Shown: positions 27,842 through 37,113 of the stretch, in pieces | Layout: the number at the start of each line of letters is the position of its first letter | Numbering within the stretch: position 1 is the first letter of the stretch | Origin: Geothermobacter hydrogeniphilus | GTDB lineage: Bacteria; Desulfobacterota; Desulfuromonadia; Desulfuromonadales; Geothermobacteraceae | NCBI RefSeq assembly: GCF_002898515.1 | Contig: NZ_PPFX01000016.1 | Span: 1-64,000, forward strand | Reading direction: 5' to 3' | DNA length: 64,000 nucleotides | Notes under the pieces: model-generated | Database searches by the model: none | What the model was told of the DNA's origin: nothing | Seen by the model: only the letters and a program-made list of their open reading frames with translations | Program-made: the position numbers and the translations under genes

Positions 27842-29056
27842 TTATTTCTTCACCGTGGAGCAGCTGCCTTCGGCAAGGGACATGAACGCCTCGTCGCCGG
27901 GCACTTGTTTGATGACCTTGAGCAGATCCCAGGGTGCCTTCGATTCGGAAGGTTTCTTCACTTCGACCAGGAACATGTCGTGGACCATGGAGCCATCGGC
28001 GCGCAGATGACCGTTGATGGAGAAGAAATCATTGATTTTCATGCCGCGCATCGTCTTCATGACGGCGTCGGGGTTGTCGGTGCCGGCTTTCTTGATCGCC
28101 TTGAGATAGGTTGTGACGGCGGAGTAGACCCCGGCCTGGTTCATGGTCGGCATGGAGCCTGTCTTGGCAAAGTAGCGCTGTGACCATTTGCGGGAAGCCT
28201 CGTCGCGGTCCCAGTAGAAGCTGGTCGCGAAATTCATCCCCTGGGCGACGTCGAGACCGAGACTTTTGACATCGCTCAGGAAGACCAGCATCCCGGCGAT
28301 TGTCTGCCCGCCCTGAACGATACCGAACTCACGCGCCTGTTTGACGGCGTTGATGAAATCGCCGCCGGCGTTGGCCAGGCCGATAACTTTGGCTCCGGAG
28401 GCCTGGGCCTGCAGCAGGTAGGAGGAGAAGTCCGAGGTGGCCAGGGGGTGGCGGACCTGCCCGAGAACCTTTCCTCCGTGAGCCTTGACAAACGCGGCGG
28501 TGTTCTTTTCCAGGGAATGGCCGAAGGCATAGTCGGCGGTGAGGAAAAACCAGCTCTTGCCGCCGGTATCAACGATGGCGCCACCGGCGACCTTGGGAAG
28601 AGCATAGGTGTCGTAGACATAGTGGACACCGTAGGGGCTGCAGTGCTCATTGGTCAGCGTGGTGCTGCCCGCGCCGGTGGCGATGGAGATCACCTTTTTC
28701 TCCGTACCGATTTTCTGGACTGCCAGGGCGCATCCTGAGTTAAGCAGGCCGGTGATCATGTCGACATGATCGGTGTCGGCCCATTCTCGCGCCTTGGTCG
28801 AGGCGATATCCGCTTTGTTCTGATGGTCGGCGGAGATGAGTTTGATCGGTTTGCCGAGAACCTTGCCGCCGAAGTCCGCGATGGCCATTTTCGCGGCGGT
28901 CACGCTCCCTTTGCCGCCAATGGCGGAATAGACCCCGGACATATCGGTAAGCACGCCGATTTTTACGACATCCGTGGAAATGCCGGCAGCACCGGCAACC
29001 ATGGCCATCCCGAGAATGGTTGTGCCCGTGACAAACTGCATAAGCCTTTTTTTCAT
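27842..29056 (-). CDS. Liv-type ABC transporter substrate-binding protein
   Basis: 404 residues with a signal peptide (MKKRLMQFVTGTTILGMAMV region, cleavage near AGA) and the type-I periplasmic binding fold: VKIGVLTDMSGVYSAIGGKG, then MITGLLNSGCALAVQKI and WFFLTADYAFGHSLE. This belongs to the branched-chain-amino-acid-like binding family, but to the group often linked to aromatic and carboxylic acid uptake rather than LivK proper. With bdhA and a hydroxyacyl dehydrogenase in the same operon, a 3-hydroxybutyrate-like cargo is an attractive inference. Confidence 0.85.
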   Translation of the reverse strand: MKKRLMQFVTGTTILGMAMVAGAAGISTDVVKIGVLTDMSGVYSAIGGKGSVTAAKMAIADFGGKVLGKPIKLISADHQNKADIASTKAREWADTDHVDMITGLLNSGCALAVQKIGTEKKVISIATGAGSTTLTNEHCSPYGVHYVYDTYALPKVAGGAIVDTGGKSWFFLTADYAFGHSLEKNTAAFVKAHGGKVLGQVRHPLATSDFSSYLLQAQASGAKVIGLANAGGDFINAVKQAREFGIVQGGQTIAGMLVFLSDVKSLGLDVAQGMNFATSFYWDRDEASRKWSQRYFAKTGSMPTMNQAGVYSAVTTYLKAIKKAGTDNPDAVMKTMRGMKINDFFSINGHLRADGSMVHDMFLVEVKKPSESKAPWDLLKVIKQVPGDEAFMSLAEGSCSTVKK

Positions 29057-29091
29057 GATGACGCTCCTTTTTTCATTGAATGAATCTTGCG

Positions 29092-29808
29092 TTAAACCCC
29101 GAGATAGCCGCTGAGCCGTTCCATGCTCGCTCCCAGGGCCTCCATTGGAATCATCTCCACGATATTTCCGTGGTCAACCACGTAGTGACGGTCGGCCAGG
29201 TCTGCGGCAAAATGAAAATTCTGTTCCACGAGAATAATGGTGAATCCACGTTCCTTGAGTTGGCGGATCAGTTTTCCAAGGGCCTGAACGATGACCGGCG
29301 CGAGGCCCTCGGTGATTTCGTCGAGCAGCAGCAGGTCGGCACCGGTGCGCAGAATACGCGCCATGGCCAGCATCTGTTGTTCTCCCCCGGACAAACTGGT
29401 GCCCATGCTCTTTCTGCGCTCCAGCAGGTTGGTAAAGAGCGTGTAGATTTCCTCCAGGCTCATCCCGCCGCTTTTCACGACCGGAGGCAGCAGCAGGTTT
29501 TCCTCCACGGTGAGCCGGGAGAAAATTCCCCGTTCCTCGGGGCAGTACCCCACCCCCAATCGGGCGATGCGGTAAGGGGGGAGCTTTATCGTTTCCCTCC
29601 CCGCGATGCGGATTGAGCCGGAACGGCGTCCCACCAGCCCCAGGATTGATTTGAGAATTGTGGTTCTGCCCGCCCCGTTGCGGCCGAGCAGGGTGACCAG
29701 CTCTCCCCGGCGCACCGAGAAGTCGATGCCGTGCAGAATGTGCGACTCGCCGTAATGGGCGTGCAGGTTCGATACGGAAAGCAGTTCTTGAGTCTGGGTT
29801 TCAGGCAT
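29092..29808 (-). CDS. livF: Liv-type ABC transporter ATPase (LivF-like)
   Basis: 238 residues with signature LSGGEQQMLAMARIL, Walker B LLLLDEITEGLAP and H-loop ILVEQNFHFA. The Walker A reads GRNGAGRTT, with Arg replacing the usual Lys; the codon is AGA, so this is a clear substitution. It is present in some LivF-type proteins to my recollection, but is worth noting. The ATG at 29808 overlaps the livG stop by eight bases. Partner of LivG in the nucleotide-binding heterodimer. Confidence 0.88.
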   Translation of the reverse strand: MPETQTQELLSVSNLHAHYGESHILHGIDFSVRRGELVTLLGRNGAGRTTILKSILGLVGRRSGSIRIAGRETIKLPPYRIARLGVGYCPEERGIFSRLTVEENLLLPPVVKSGGMSLEEIYTLFTNLLERRKSMGTSLSGGEQQMLAMARILRTGADLLLLDEITEGLAPVIVQALGKLIRQLKERGFTIILVEQNFHFAADLADRHYVVDHGNIVEMIPMEALGASMERLSGYLGV

Positions 29809-30556
29809 GCACGCTCCCCATGTAGGCTTCCATGACTTGCGGATTTCGCGAGACTTCGTCGTATTCACCTTCGGCCAGGATGGAGCCCCGTTGCAGTACG
29901 GTGATCCGGTCGGCCAGGCTCGCAACCACCTTCAGGTTGTGTTCAACCATCAGGATCGTACGGTTTTGCGCCACTTTGCGCACCAGTTCGGTGATTTTTC
30001 CCACGTCTTCAGCACCCATTCCCTGGGTTGGTTCATCGAGGAGCATCAACTCGGGGTCAAGAGCCAGGGTCGTGGCGATTTCCAGAGCCCGTTTCTGTCC
30101 GTAGGCAAGTTCCTCGGTATGGTGATGGGCCAATTCTTTCAGGCCGACGGAGTCCAGCAGTTCGAAGGCCCGTTCAGTCAGGATGTCGAGACTCGATACC
30201 GGTTTCCAGAAGTGATAGCAGGTGCCGAGTCGACGCTGCAGCGCGATCCTGACATTCTCGAAAGGGGACAGTTTCGGGAAGACGGCAGAAATCTGGAAGG
30301 AACGGATGATCCCGCGCAGGGCGACATCTGCCGGTTTTTCCCGGGTGATGTCCTTGCCCTTGAACAGAATGCTCCCCGATGAAGGGATAAGAAATTTTGT
30401 CAGCAGATTGAATACTGTTGTCTTGCCGGCGCCGTTGGGGCCGATCAGGGCGTGAATCGAACCTTTCCTGACCTTGAGGTTGACTTCACTGACGGCGGTG
30501 AACCCGGAAAAATCCTTGGTCAGGTCACGCGTTTCGAGAATGTATTCTGCGCTCAT
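29801..30556 (-). CDS. livG: Liv-type ABC transporter ATPase (LivG-like)
   Basis: About 251 residues. Walker A is GPNGAGKTT; the signature ELAYGQKRALEIATTLA has the LivG-type YGQ form; Walker B is LMLLDEPTQGMGAED; and the H-loop MVEHNLKVV is intact. The LivG-specific insert after RSFQISAVFPKLSPFENV is present. Possible starts at 30556, 30568 and a TTG at 30586 are not distinguished by ribosome-site strength. 30556 is used because family members begin close to LETRDLTK. Confidence 0.9.
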   Translation of the reverse strand: MSAEYILETRDLTKDFSGFTAVSEVNLKVRKGSIHALIGPNGAGKTTVFNLLTKFLIPSSGSILFKGKDITREKPADVALRGIIRSFQISAVFPKLSPFENVRIALQRRLGTCYHFWKPVSSLDILTERAFELLDSVGLKELAHHHTEELAYGQKRALEIATTLALDPELMLLDEPTQGMGAEDVGKITELVRKVAQNRTILMVEHNLKVVASLADRITVLQRGSILAEGEYDEVSRNPQVMEAYMGSVHA

Positions 30557-30678
30557 AGCGACGGTCATTTCTTCGGGGTGGAACAAGTAAAAGACGCATT
30601 GTGCAACGAAGTCGCCACCGCCTCTGCAGTCCCGGTCATCATGGAGGATGGGCCCGCGACGGTGAGGAGTCGGTTCAG

Positions 30679-31440
30679 TCAGTTGGCGGTCCAGCCGCAG
30701 TCGATGGTCAGCATTGATCCCGTGATGCAGGCCGCGGCATCGGAGCAGAGATAGGTGACGAGGTTGCCGATTTCGCCCGGTTCAATGAGTCGTTTAATGG
30801 CCGCTTTTTTCAACATGATCGCGTCGATGACTTCGTCGCGCGGAATCCCGTGGGTTGCGGCCTGGTCGTCGATCTGGGCATCAACCAGCGGGGTGCGGAC
30901 ATAGGCCGGACAGATCGAATTGACCGTGATCCCCTGCGGGCCGCCTTCAAGCGCGGCCGTTTTGGTCAGGCCGGCCAGGCCATGTTTGGCACTGATGTAG
31001 GCGGCCTTGAATTCCGAGGCGCGCAGGCCGTGGACCGAGTTGATGTTGATGATCCGCCCCCAGCCATGTTCACGCATGCTCGACCAGAGGTGTTTGGTCA
31101 GCAGGAAGGGGGCGGTCAGCATCAGGTTGATGATGAAATCCCATTTGTCCTCGGGAAACGTCTCGATGGCGGCGACATGCTGGATACCGGCGTTGTTGAC
31201 CAGGATGTCACAGCGGCCGAAGCGGTCGAGGACCATGTCGGTCAGCACCCTGCATCCTTGACGGTTGCTCAGGTCGGCTGCGATGAAGGTGCCGTTAAGG
31301 CGTCGCGCGGCCACTTCTCCCGTCTCTTTGTTGATGTCGGCCAGGACCACGGTACGGCCGGAGGCGGCCAATGCTTCCGCCGCCGCTAATCCGATGCCGC
31401 CGCCGGCGCCGGTTATCAGGGCAACTTGCTGTTCAGGCAT
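30679..31440 (-). CDS. bdhA: D-3-hydroxybutyrate dehydrogenase (short-chain dehydrogenase)
   Basis: 253 residues. The NAD site is TGAGGGIGLA; the catalytic tetrad comes from NNAGIQHV, INSVHGLRAS and AAYISAKHG (Tyr-x-x-x-Lys). The phrase NNAGIQHVAAIETFPEDKWD and GPQGITVNSICPAYVRTPLV are the hallmarks of bacterial 3-hydroxybutyrate dehydrogenases, including the Gln and His that hold the carboxylate. It makes acetoacetate from D-3-hydroxybutyrate. First gene after the sigma-54 promoter at 31527-31542, followed by livGFKHM. TCAGGAGGAAAAC lies upstream of the ATG. Confidence 0.93.
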   Translation of the reverse strand: MPEQQVALITGAGGGIGLAAAEALAASGRTVVLADINKETGEVAARRLNGTFIAADLSNRQGCRVLTDMVLDRFGRCDILVNNAGIQHVAAIETFPEDKWDFIINLMLTAPFLLTKHLWSSMREHGWGRIININSVHGLRASEFKAAYISAKHGLAGLTKTAALEGGPQGITVNSICPAYVRTPLVDAQIDDQAATHGIPRDEVIDAIMLKKAAIKRLIEPGEIGNLVTYLCSDAAACITGSMLTIDCGWTAN

Positions 31441-31526
31441 AGGTTTTGTTTTCCTCCTGAGGCCGGTGTTCCATTAAATTTCCTTTTGACAAAACAACGT
31501 TATGTATATCTTTCGATGGTTCATAA

Positions 31527-31542
31527 GGCAATGGCCGTGCCA
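31527..31542 (-). promoter_or_regulatory. Sigma-54 promoter of the bdhA-liv operon
   Basis: On the minus strand TGGCACGGCCATTGCC matches TGGCAC-N5-TTGC exactly, with GG and GC separated by ten bases. It is about 87 bases upstream of the bdhA ATG. The divergent neighbour at 31757 encodes a sigma-54 activator. Confidence 0.88.
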
Positions 31543-31579
31543 GTCCTGAAAAGTGTTTATGTTGTTTGTTGTGCTCTCT

Positions 31580-31631
31580 AAAAACATAGAAAAAACAAAG
31601 TGTTATGTATGTTTTTCGGGGTACTGTACCC
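31580..31631. promoter_or_regulatory. Candidate activator-binding region for the bdhA sigma-54 promoter
   Basis: Two dyads sit 38-89 bases upstream of the promoter: AAAAACATA (31580-31588) with TATGTTTTT (31608-31616), and the perfect palindrome GGGTACTGTACCC (31619-31631). The word GTTATGTAT also occurs twice, near 31498 and 31602. This is where an enhancer-binding protein would be expected. Which dyad is used is unknown. Confidence 0.45.
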
Positions 31632-31680
31632 TCCTTGTACGATGACTCGAAAGTGTCGCTGTCAGGCGACATGTAGGCGA

Positions 31681-31710
31681 TTGACTACAGCTTTATGTTT
31701 GCCGTATGAT
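31681..31710 (+). promoter_or_regulatory. Sigma-70 promoter of the first sigma-54 activator gene
   Basis: TTGACT (31681-31686), 18 bases, TATGAT (31705-31710). The start of transcription would fall about 40 bases before the TTG start codon at 31757. Confidence 0.6.
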
Positions 31711-31756
31711 TGGGGCGAAATAAAAAGCTGTTTAATATTGAGAGAGGGAACAGGAT

Positions 31757-33175
31757 TTGAAGGGTTTTGAAGAAGATCTGCCACGGGGGTTGTCTGAACA
31801 GCTGCGCGGGCTTGGCGATCGTTTGAAGATGGCCGACCTGATTTTCGATCATATCGAAAACGGGGCGGTGGTGACGGATGCCGATGGCTATATCCTATAT
31901 TTCAACCGGCCTTACGCGAAGTTCCTGGGGATTGAGGGGGAAGAGGCGATCGGCAGGCATGTCACCGAAATTCTGGCCAGCAGCCGCATGCATATTGTCG
32001 CTAAAACCGGCAAGGCCGAAATTAATGAAATATTCACCGCCAAGGGCCATGACATGGTGGTCCAACGCATCCCGATTTTCGAAAATGACAGGGTCGTTGC
32101 GGTTTTCGGCCAATTAATGTTCAAGGAAGTCAGTGATGTCGGTCGGTTGGCGAGAAACCTGAGCGTACTGGAGTCAAAACTGAAGCTCTATGAAAAGGAG
32201 CTGACCTCGTTGCGTGCCGCCCGCTACAGTTTTGACAGCATCTACGGTTCCAGTCCTGCACTGCTCGCGCTCAAAGAGGAGGCACGCAAGGCCGCCTTTA
32301 CCGACCTGCCGGTTTTGCTGACGGGGGAATCGGGAACCGGCAAGGAATTGTTTGCCCAGGCGATTCATCAGTCCAGCCCCAGGCGTCGCGGTCCGTCGAT
32401 CAATATCAATTGTGCCGCCATTCCCAAAGAGCTGTTCGAGTCGGAGTTGTTCGGTTATGCCGGTGGCGCCTTTACCGGCGCAAGTTCGGGCGGAAAACCG
32501 GGAAAATTCGAGCTGGCTGATGGCGGAACCCTGTTTCTGGATGAGATCGGCGAGATGCCGCTCGATCTGCAGCCCAAGTTGCTGCGGGTGGTGGAAGAGA
32601 AGGTTTTCGAGCGGGTCGGCGGTAATCAGGTGATCAGGAGCGACTTCAGGATCATTGCCGCAACCAATCGGGATCTTGCGGAAATGGTCAGGCAGAAAGA
32701 GTTCAGGGAGGATCTCTTTTATCGGCTGAATGTTGTTTCGCTCAATATCCCTCCGTTGCGGGAACGGAAGGGGGATATCGTTTCGTTGGCCCGACACCTG
32801 TTGGACAAGATTGCCGGAAATCATCCCGGTTCGCACTATCGATTGACCGAAGCGGCAGAGCGCGTCCTGGCAAATTATCACTGGCCCGGCAATATCCGGG
32901 AATTGCTGAATGTTCTGGAAAGAACGGTTTTTACAATTGAGGGGGACAGCATCGATGCCTGTGACCTGCCCTTTTATCTGAGCCGTCCGGTCGCCGTCAG
33001 GGCGAGGGGGACGCAATGGAGTCTCCAGGAAGTTGTAGCCGAGGCAGAGCGCGAGGCGTTGCGCAATGCGTTGAAGGTCAGCGGCAACAACAAGGCTCGG
33101 GCGGCGAAGCTGCTCGGTATTCACCGGACCGTGCTTTACAAAAAGATGACCAGGTACAAGATTCCGCTGAATTGA
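31757..33175 (+). CDS. Sigma-54-dependent transcriptional activator with PAS sensor domain
   Basis: 472 residues. A PAS domain (about 25-125) with [21 protein letters not shown] precedes the AAA+ domain (about 160-390), with Walker A GESGTGKE near 190, the sigma-54 contact loop GAFTGA at about 236-241, and Walker [14 protein letters not shown] Fis-type helix-turn-helix lies at the C-terminus ([21 protein letters not shown]). The start is TTG with GAGGGAACAGGA upstream; the next Met would trim the PAS region. Divergent from bdhA, whose promoter is sigma-54 type, it is the likely local activator. Confidence 0.9.
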   Translation: MKGFEEDLPRGLSEQLRGLGDRLKMADLIFDHIENGAVVTDADGYILYFNRPYAKFLGIEGEEAIGRHVTEILASSRMHIVAKTGKAEINEIFTAKGHDMVVQRIPIFENDRVVAVFGQLMFKEVSDVGRLARNLSVLESKLKLYEKELTSLRAARYSFDSIYGSSPALLALKEEARKAAFTDLPVLLTGESGTGKELFAQAIHQSSPRRRGPSININCAAIPKELFESELFGYAGGAFTGASSGGKPGKFELADGGTLFLDEIGEMPLDLQPKLLRVVEEKVFERVGGNQVIRSDFRIIAATNRDLAEMVRQKEFREDLFYRLNVVSLNIPPLRERKGDIVSLARHLLDKIAGNHPGSHYRLTEAAERVLANYHWPGNIRELLNVLERTVFTIEGDSIDACDLPFYLSRPVAVRARGTQWSLQEVVAEAEREALRNALKVSGNNKARAAKLLGIHRTVLYKKMTRYKIPLN

Positions 33176-33182
33176 ACCGGGT

Positions 33183-34559
<1,377 letters not shown>

Positions 34560-34567
34560 GGTTGTCT

Positions 34568-34686
34568 GTTTAACGCAGAGACGGAGAGGAGCAGAGACGC
34601 AGAGAAAAATCGATCTCTGTATTCGGGCCCCAAAGTCTTGGGCTTGTTCTCCGCGTTCTCTCCCTCTCTCCCTCTCTGCGTTGAAA
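34568..34686. repeat. Nested palindromic intergenic repeat, family A copy 7 (inner arms only)
   Basis: TTAACGCAGAGACGGAGAG pairs with CTCCCTCTCTGCGTTGAA. The loop carries GGGCCCCAAAGTC and CTTGGGCTTG, which can also pair. It fills the gap between the CoA-transferase and the second activator gene. Confidence 0.75.
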
Positions 34687-34693
34687 AAGAAGG

Positions 34694-36046
34694 TTACAGG
34701 TTCACCGCGAACTCACAGCCGGTACACGCCTGCAGTTCTTCCAGCGAGCTGAAGGGCGAGATTTCAATCAGGGTCAGGCCTTTTTCGGCATCCGCCTCGA
34801 ACACCCCCTTGTCGGTGACCAGCAGATCGACGACGTTCTTGCCGGTGATCGGCAGGCTGCATTCCGGAAGGATTTTCGGACTGCCGTCCCGGGCGCAGTG
34901 GTCCATCATCACCACCACCTTCTTGACCCCGGAAACCAGGTCCATGGCTCCGCCCGGGCCCTTGACCATCTTGCCGGGAATCATCCAGTTGGCCAGGTCC
35001 CCGGTGCGGGAGACCTGCATGCCGCCGAGTACCGAGAGGTCGACCTTGCCGCCGCGGATCATGGCGAAGGACTCGGCGGAATCGAAGAAAGCCGCGCCGT
35101 CGATGGTGGTGATGGTCTGCTTGCCGGCATTGATCAGGTCGGCGTCGACCTCCTCCTCGGTGGGGAAGGGACCGATGCCGAGCAGGCCGTTCTCCGACTG
35201 CAGGATGATGTCGACGCCCGCGGGGATGAAGTTGGCGACCAGGGTCGGCATGCCGATGCCGAGGTTGACATAGGCGCCGTCGGTCAGTTCGCGGGCGACC
35301 CGTTTTGCCATCCATTCCCGTTCCGGCTTGATTCCTGCTCCGCCGGTGCCGCTTACCGCCAGGGTGCGCTGCTCGATCGGTTTTTCAAAGGAGGCGCCCA
35401 GCAGGATGCGGTCGACATAGACGCCCGGAAGGTGGACCTGGTCGGGATCGAGCTCCCCGGCTTCGACGATCTGTTCGACCTCGGCGATGGTGACCCGGCC
35501 GGCCTTGGCGCAGGCGGCGTTGAAGTTGCGGGCGGTCTTGCGGAAGACCAGGTTGCCGGCCTTGTCCGCCTTCCAGGCCTTGATGATCGCCAGGTCGGCG
35601 GTCAGGCTTTCTTCCTGGACATAATCCTTGTCGCCGAAACGCTGCACCGGTTTGCCCTCGGTCAGCTTGGTGCCGTAGCCGGTGCGGGTGAAGAAGGCCG
35701 GGATCCCGGCGCCGCCGGCCCGCAGTTTCTCGGCCAGGGTGCCTTGCGGGGTCAGTTCCAGTTCGAGGTCGCCGTCGAGGAACTGTTTTTCAAAGGTGGC
35801 GTTCTCGCCGACGTAGGAGGAGATCATCTTTCGGATCTGCCGGGTCTGCAGCAACAGGCCGAGACCGAAGTCGTCAACCCCGGCGTTGTTGCTGATCACT
35901 GTCAGTCCCCTGGCGCCCGAGTCGCGCAGGGCGGTGATCAGGTTCTCAGGAATCCCGCAGAGTCCGAAGCCGCCGGCCGCTACGGTCATGTTGTCGCTGG
36001 TGAGGCCCTCCAGGGCCTTGGCTGCATCATGAAAAATCGGTTTCAT
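34694..36046 (-). CDS. Succinyl-CoA:3-ketoacid CoA-transferase, alpha and beta fused
   Basis: 450 residues combining what are usually separate ScoA and ScoB subunits. The N-terminal half (1-225) has [17 protein letters not shown] and [12 protein letters not shown]. The C-terminal half (about 240-450) has [16 protein letters not shown] and the catalytic glutamate, about residue 285, in [12 protein letters not shown]. The single-chain layout resembles mitochondrial SCOT. It converts acetoacetate to acetoacetyl-CoA with a CoA donor such as succinyl-CoA, joining HMG-CoA lyase and bdhA to thiolase. It has its own sigma-54 promoter. Confidence 0.92.
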   Translation of the reverse strand: MKPIFHDAAKALEGLTSDNMTVAAGGFGLCGIPENLITALRDSGARGLTVISNNAGVDDFGLGLLLQTRQIRKMISSYVGENATFEKQFLDGDLELELTPQGTLAEKLRAGGAGIPAFFTRTGYGTKLTEGKPVQRFGDKDYVQEESLTADLAIIKAWKADKAGNLVFRKTARNFNAACAKAGRVTIAEVEQIVEAGELDPDQVHLPGVYVDRILLGASFEKPIEQRTLAVSGTGGAGIKPEREWMAKRVARELTDGAYVNLGIGMPTLVANFIPAGVDIILQSENGLLGIGPFPTEEEVDADLINAGKQTITTIDGAAFFDSAESFAMIRGGKVDLSVLGGMQVSRTGDLANWMIPGKMVKGPGGAMDLVSGVKKVVVMMDHCARDGSPKILPECSLPITGKNVVDLLVTDKGVFEADAEKGLTLIEISPFSSLEELQACTGCEFAVNL

Positions 36047-36123
36047 CAGTTAAACTCCTTGTGTTAGACCTGCCTGAACAGGCCCGGATTCAGGTCGGGA
36101 TGAAAGTTGTCTCGGTATGCCTC

Positions 36124-36139
36124 AGCAAGTCCTGTTCCG
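36124..36139 (-). promoter_or_regulatory. Sigma-54 promoter of the CoA-transferase/activator operon
   Basis: On the minus strand CGGAACAGGACTTGCT fits TGGCAC-N5-TTGCT, with the GG-N10-GC core exact and the -12 half perfect. The -24 half departs at two of six bases. It lies 78 bases upstream of the CoA-transferase ATG. Confidence 0.7.
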
Positions 36140-36207
36140 GAACTGAAAAAACCAGCAAGAACAACGAGTTATCAGTCGGCGGCTGTTTCTGGCAAGACTG
36201 TTTGACG

Positions 36208-36318
36208 CATTTATGAATCAACAGTTGCCGGATATTGGTGATTTATGCCCCTTTTTTTCGACAAAAGCAACCTCGATTCAGAAACAATTCATCGATTCAT
36301 TTATGAGTCAATAATTGC
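36208..36318. promoter_or_regulatory. Two 21-bp direct repeats upstream of the CoA-transferase promoter
   Basis: Copies at 36208-36228 and 36298-36318 agree at 18 of 21 positions (common core CATTTATGA, then TCAA, then TTGC) and start exactly 90 bases apart. Each contains a dyad of the form GAnnCAT-TT-ATGAnTC. They sit about 70-180 bases upstream of the sigma-54 promoter, where enhancer-binding proteins dock. The rest of the 392-base gap 36047-36438 holds only this promoter, its mirror promoter for lutC and the operator. Confidence 0.6.
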
Positions 36319-36368
36319 AGGTTCAACGACAAGGAGGGGGGTGAGAAAACGATGTTTTGAATTTTTTC

Positions 36369-36397
36369 TTGACCTGGGATTTTGTCCTGAATATGAT
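36369..36397 (+). promoter_or_regulatory. Sigma-70 promoter of the lut operon
   Basis: TTGACC (36369-36374), a 17-base spacer, and TATGAT (36392-36397). Transcription should start near 36404, inside the operator that follows. Confidence 0.8.
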
Positions 36398-36423
36398 AAG
36401 ACCAATTATTGGTAAGACCAATT
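36395..36423 (+). promoter_or_regulatory. PdhR/LldR-like operator overlapping the lut transcription start
   Basis: TATTGGTAAGACCAATT (36407-36423) matches the GntR-family dyad AATTGGT-N3-ACCAATT at all but one arm position. A further half, AAGACCAATT, lies immediately upstream at 36398-36407. Its position over the -10/start region is that of a repressor site relieved by a small 2-hydroxy or 2-oxo acid. No GntR regulator gene is in the window. Confidence 0.75.
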
Positions 36424-36438
36424 GTGATTGAGGTACCC

Positions 36439-37002
36439 ATGAACGAGACAAACCTGATCCGGACTTTCTGCGATGCCGCCGAAGCGGTCGGTGCCGAGAT
36501 CCTGCGCCCCGCGGGATCTGAGCAGGCGCTGGGGATGATTCGCGAGCTGGCGACCGGTCCGGTCGCCCTGCCCGCCTTCCCGAGTGGTGAACGTCTCGGC
36601 CTGGCTGCGGGACTGGCCGGACTTGGCATCGAACTGCTTACCGGTGACCTGCGCGCCGGCGCGGCGGCTGCCGCCCTCGGCATCACCGGCGTCAATTTCG
36701 CCCTGGCGGCGACTGGGACGTTGGTGCTGGAGAGTACCCCCGAGCCGATCCGTCTCGCCAGCACCCTGCCGGAGCGCCACGTCGCCCTGCTCGATCCGAA
36801 GAAAATCATCCCTGATCTGGTGGCGGCCACTCCGCTGCTGCGGCAGTTTCACCAGCAACAGCCGCAGAACTATCTTGCCTACATCACCGGTCCGTCGCGC
36901 ACCGCTGATATCGAACGGGTCCTGACCATCGGCGTGCACGGCCCGAAGGAACTGTATATTCTGCTGCTGGAAGGGTTGTCGGACGATCCGCTGGAGATGT
37001 GA
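36439..37002 (+). CDS. lutC: Lactate utilisation protein C-like (LUD domain)
   Basis: 187 residues forming a single LUD domain, with LAATGTLVLESTPEPIRLAST, LPERHVALL and the closing GPSRTADIERVLTIGVHGPKE motifs (each abbreviated from the conserved block). It is a subunit of the LutABC-type L-lactate oxidation complex. The ATG at 36439 has TTGAGG upstream. It precedes the lutB-lutA fusion by about 110 bases, which include a 'GGCCAAAGG' repeat. Controlled by the promoter and operator just upstream. Confidence 0.87.
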   Translation: MNETNLIRTFCDAAEAVGAEILRPAGSEQALGMIRELATGPVALPAFPSGERLGLAAGLAGLGIELLTGDLRAGAAAAALGITGVNFALAATGTLVLESTPEPIRLASTLPERHVALLDPKKIIPDLVAATPLLRQFHQQQPQNYLAYITGPSRTADIERVLTIGVHGPKELYILLLEGLSDDPLEM

Positions 37003-37011
37003 GAATTTTTA

Positions 37012-37103
37012 AAGGCGGCCAAAGGTAAAGAGCTGAAAGGCGGCCAAAGGCTAAAGGTTAAAGGCCAAAGTTTTTCCCTTAGCCCTTGGCCCTTAGCCGA
37101 TTT
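37012..37103. repeat. Intergenic repeat of the 'GGCCAAAGG' type (copy 3)
   Basis: Several GGCGGCCAAAGG and GGCTAAAGG words are followed by the complementary CCCTTAGCCCTTGGCCC, so one half pairs with the other. It fills the gap between lutC and lutB. Confidence 0.6.
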
Positions 37104-37113
37104 TGGGTGACTT

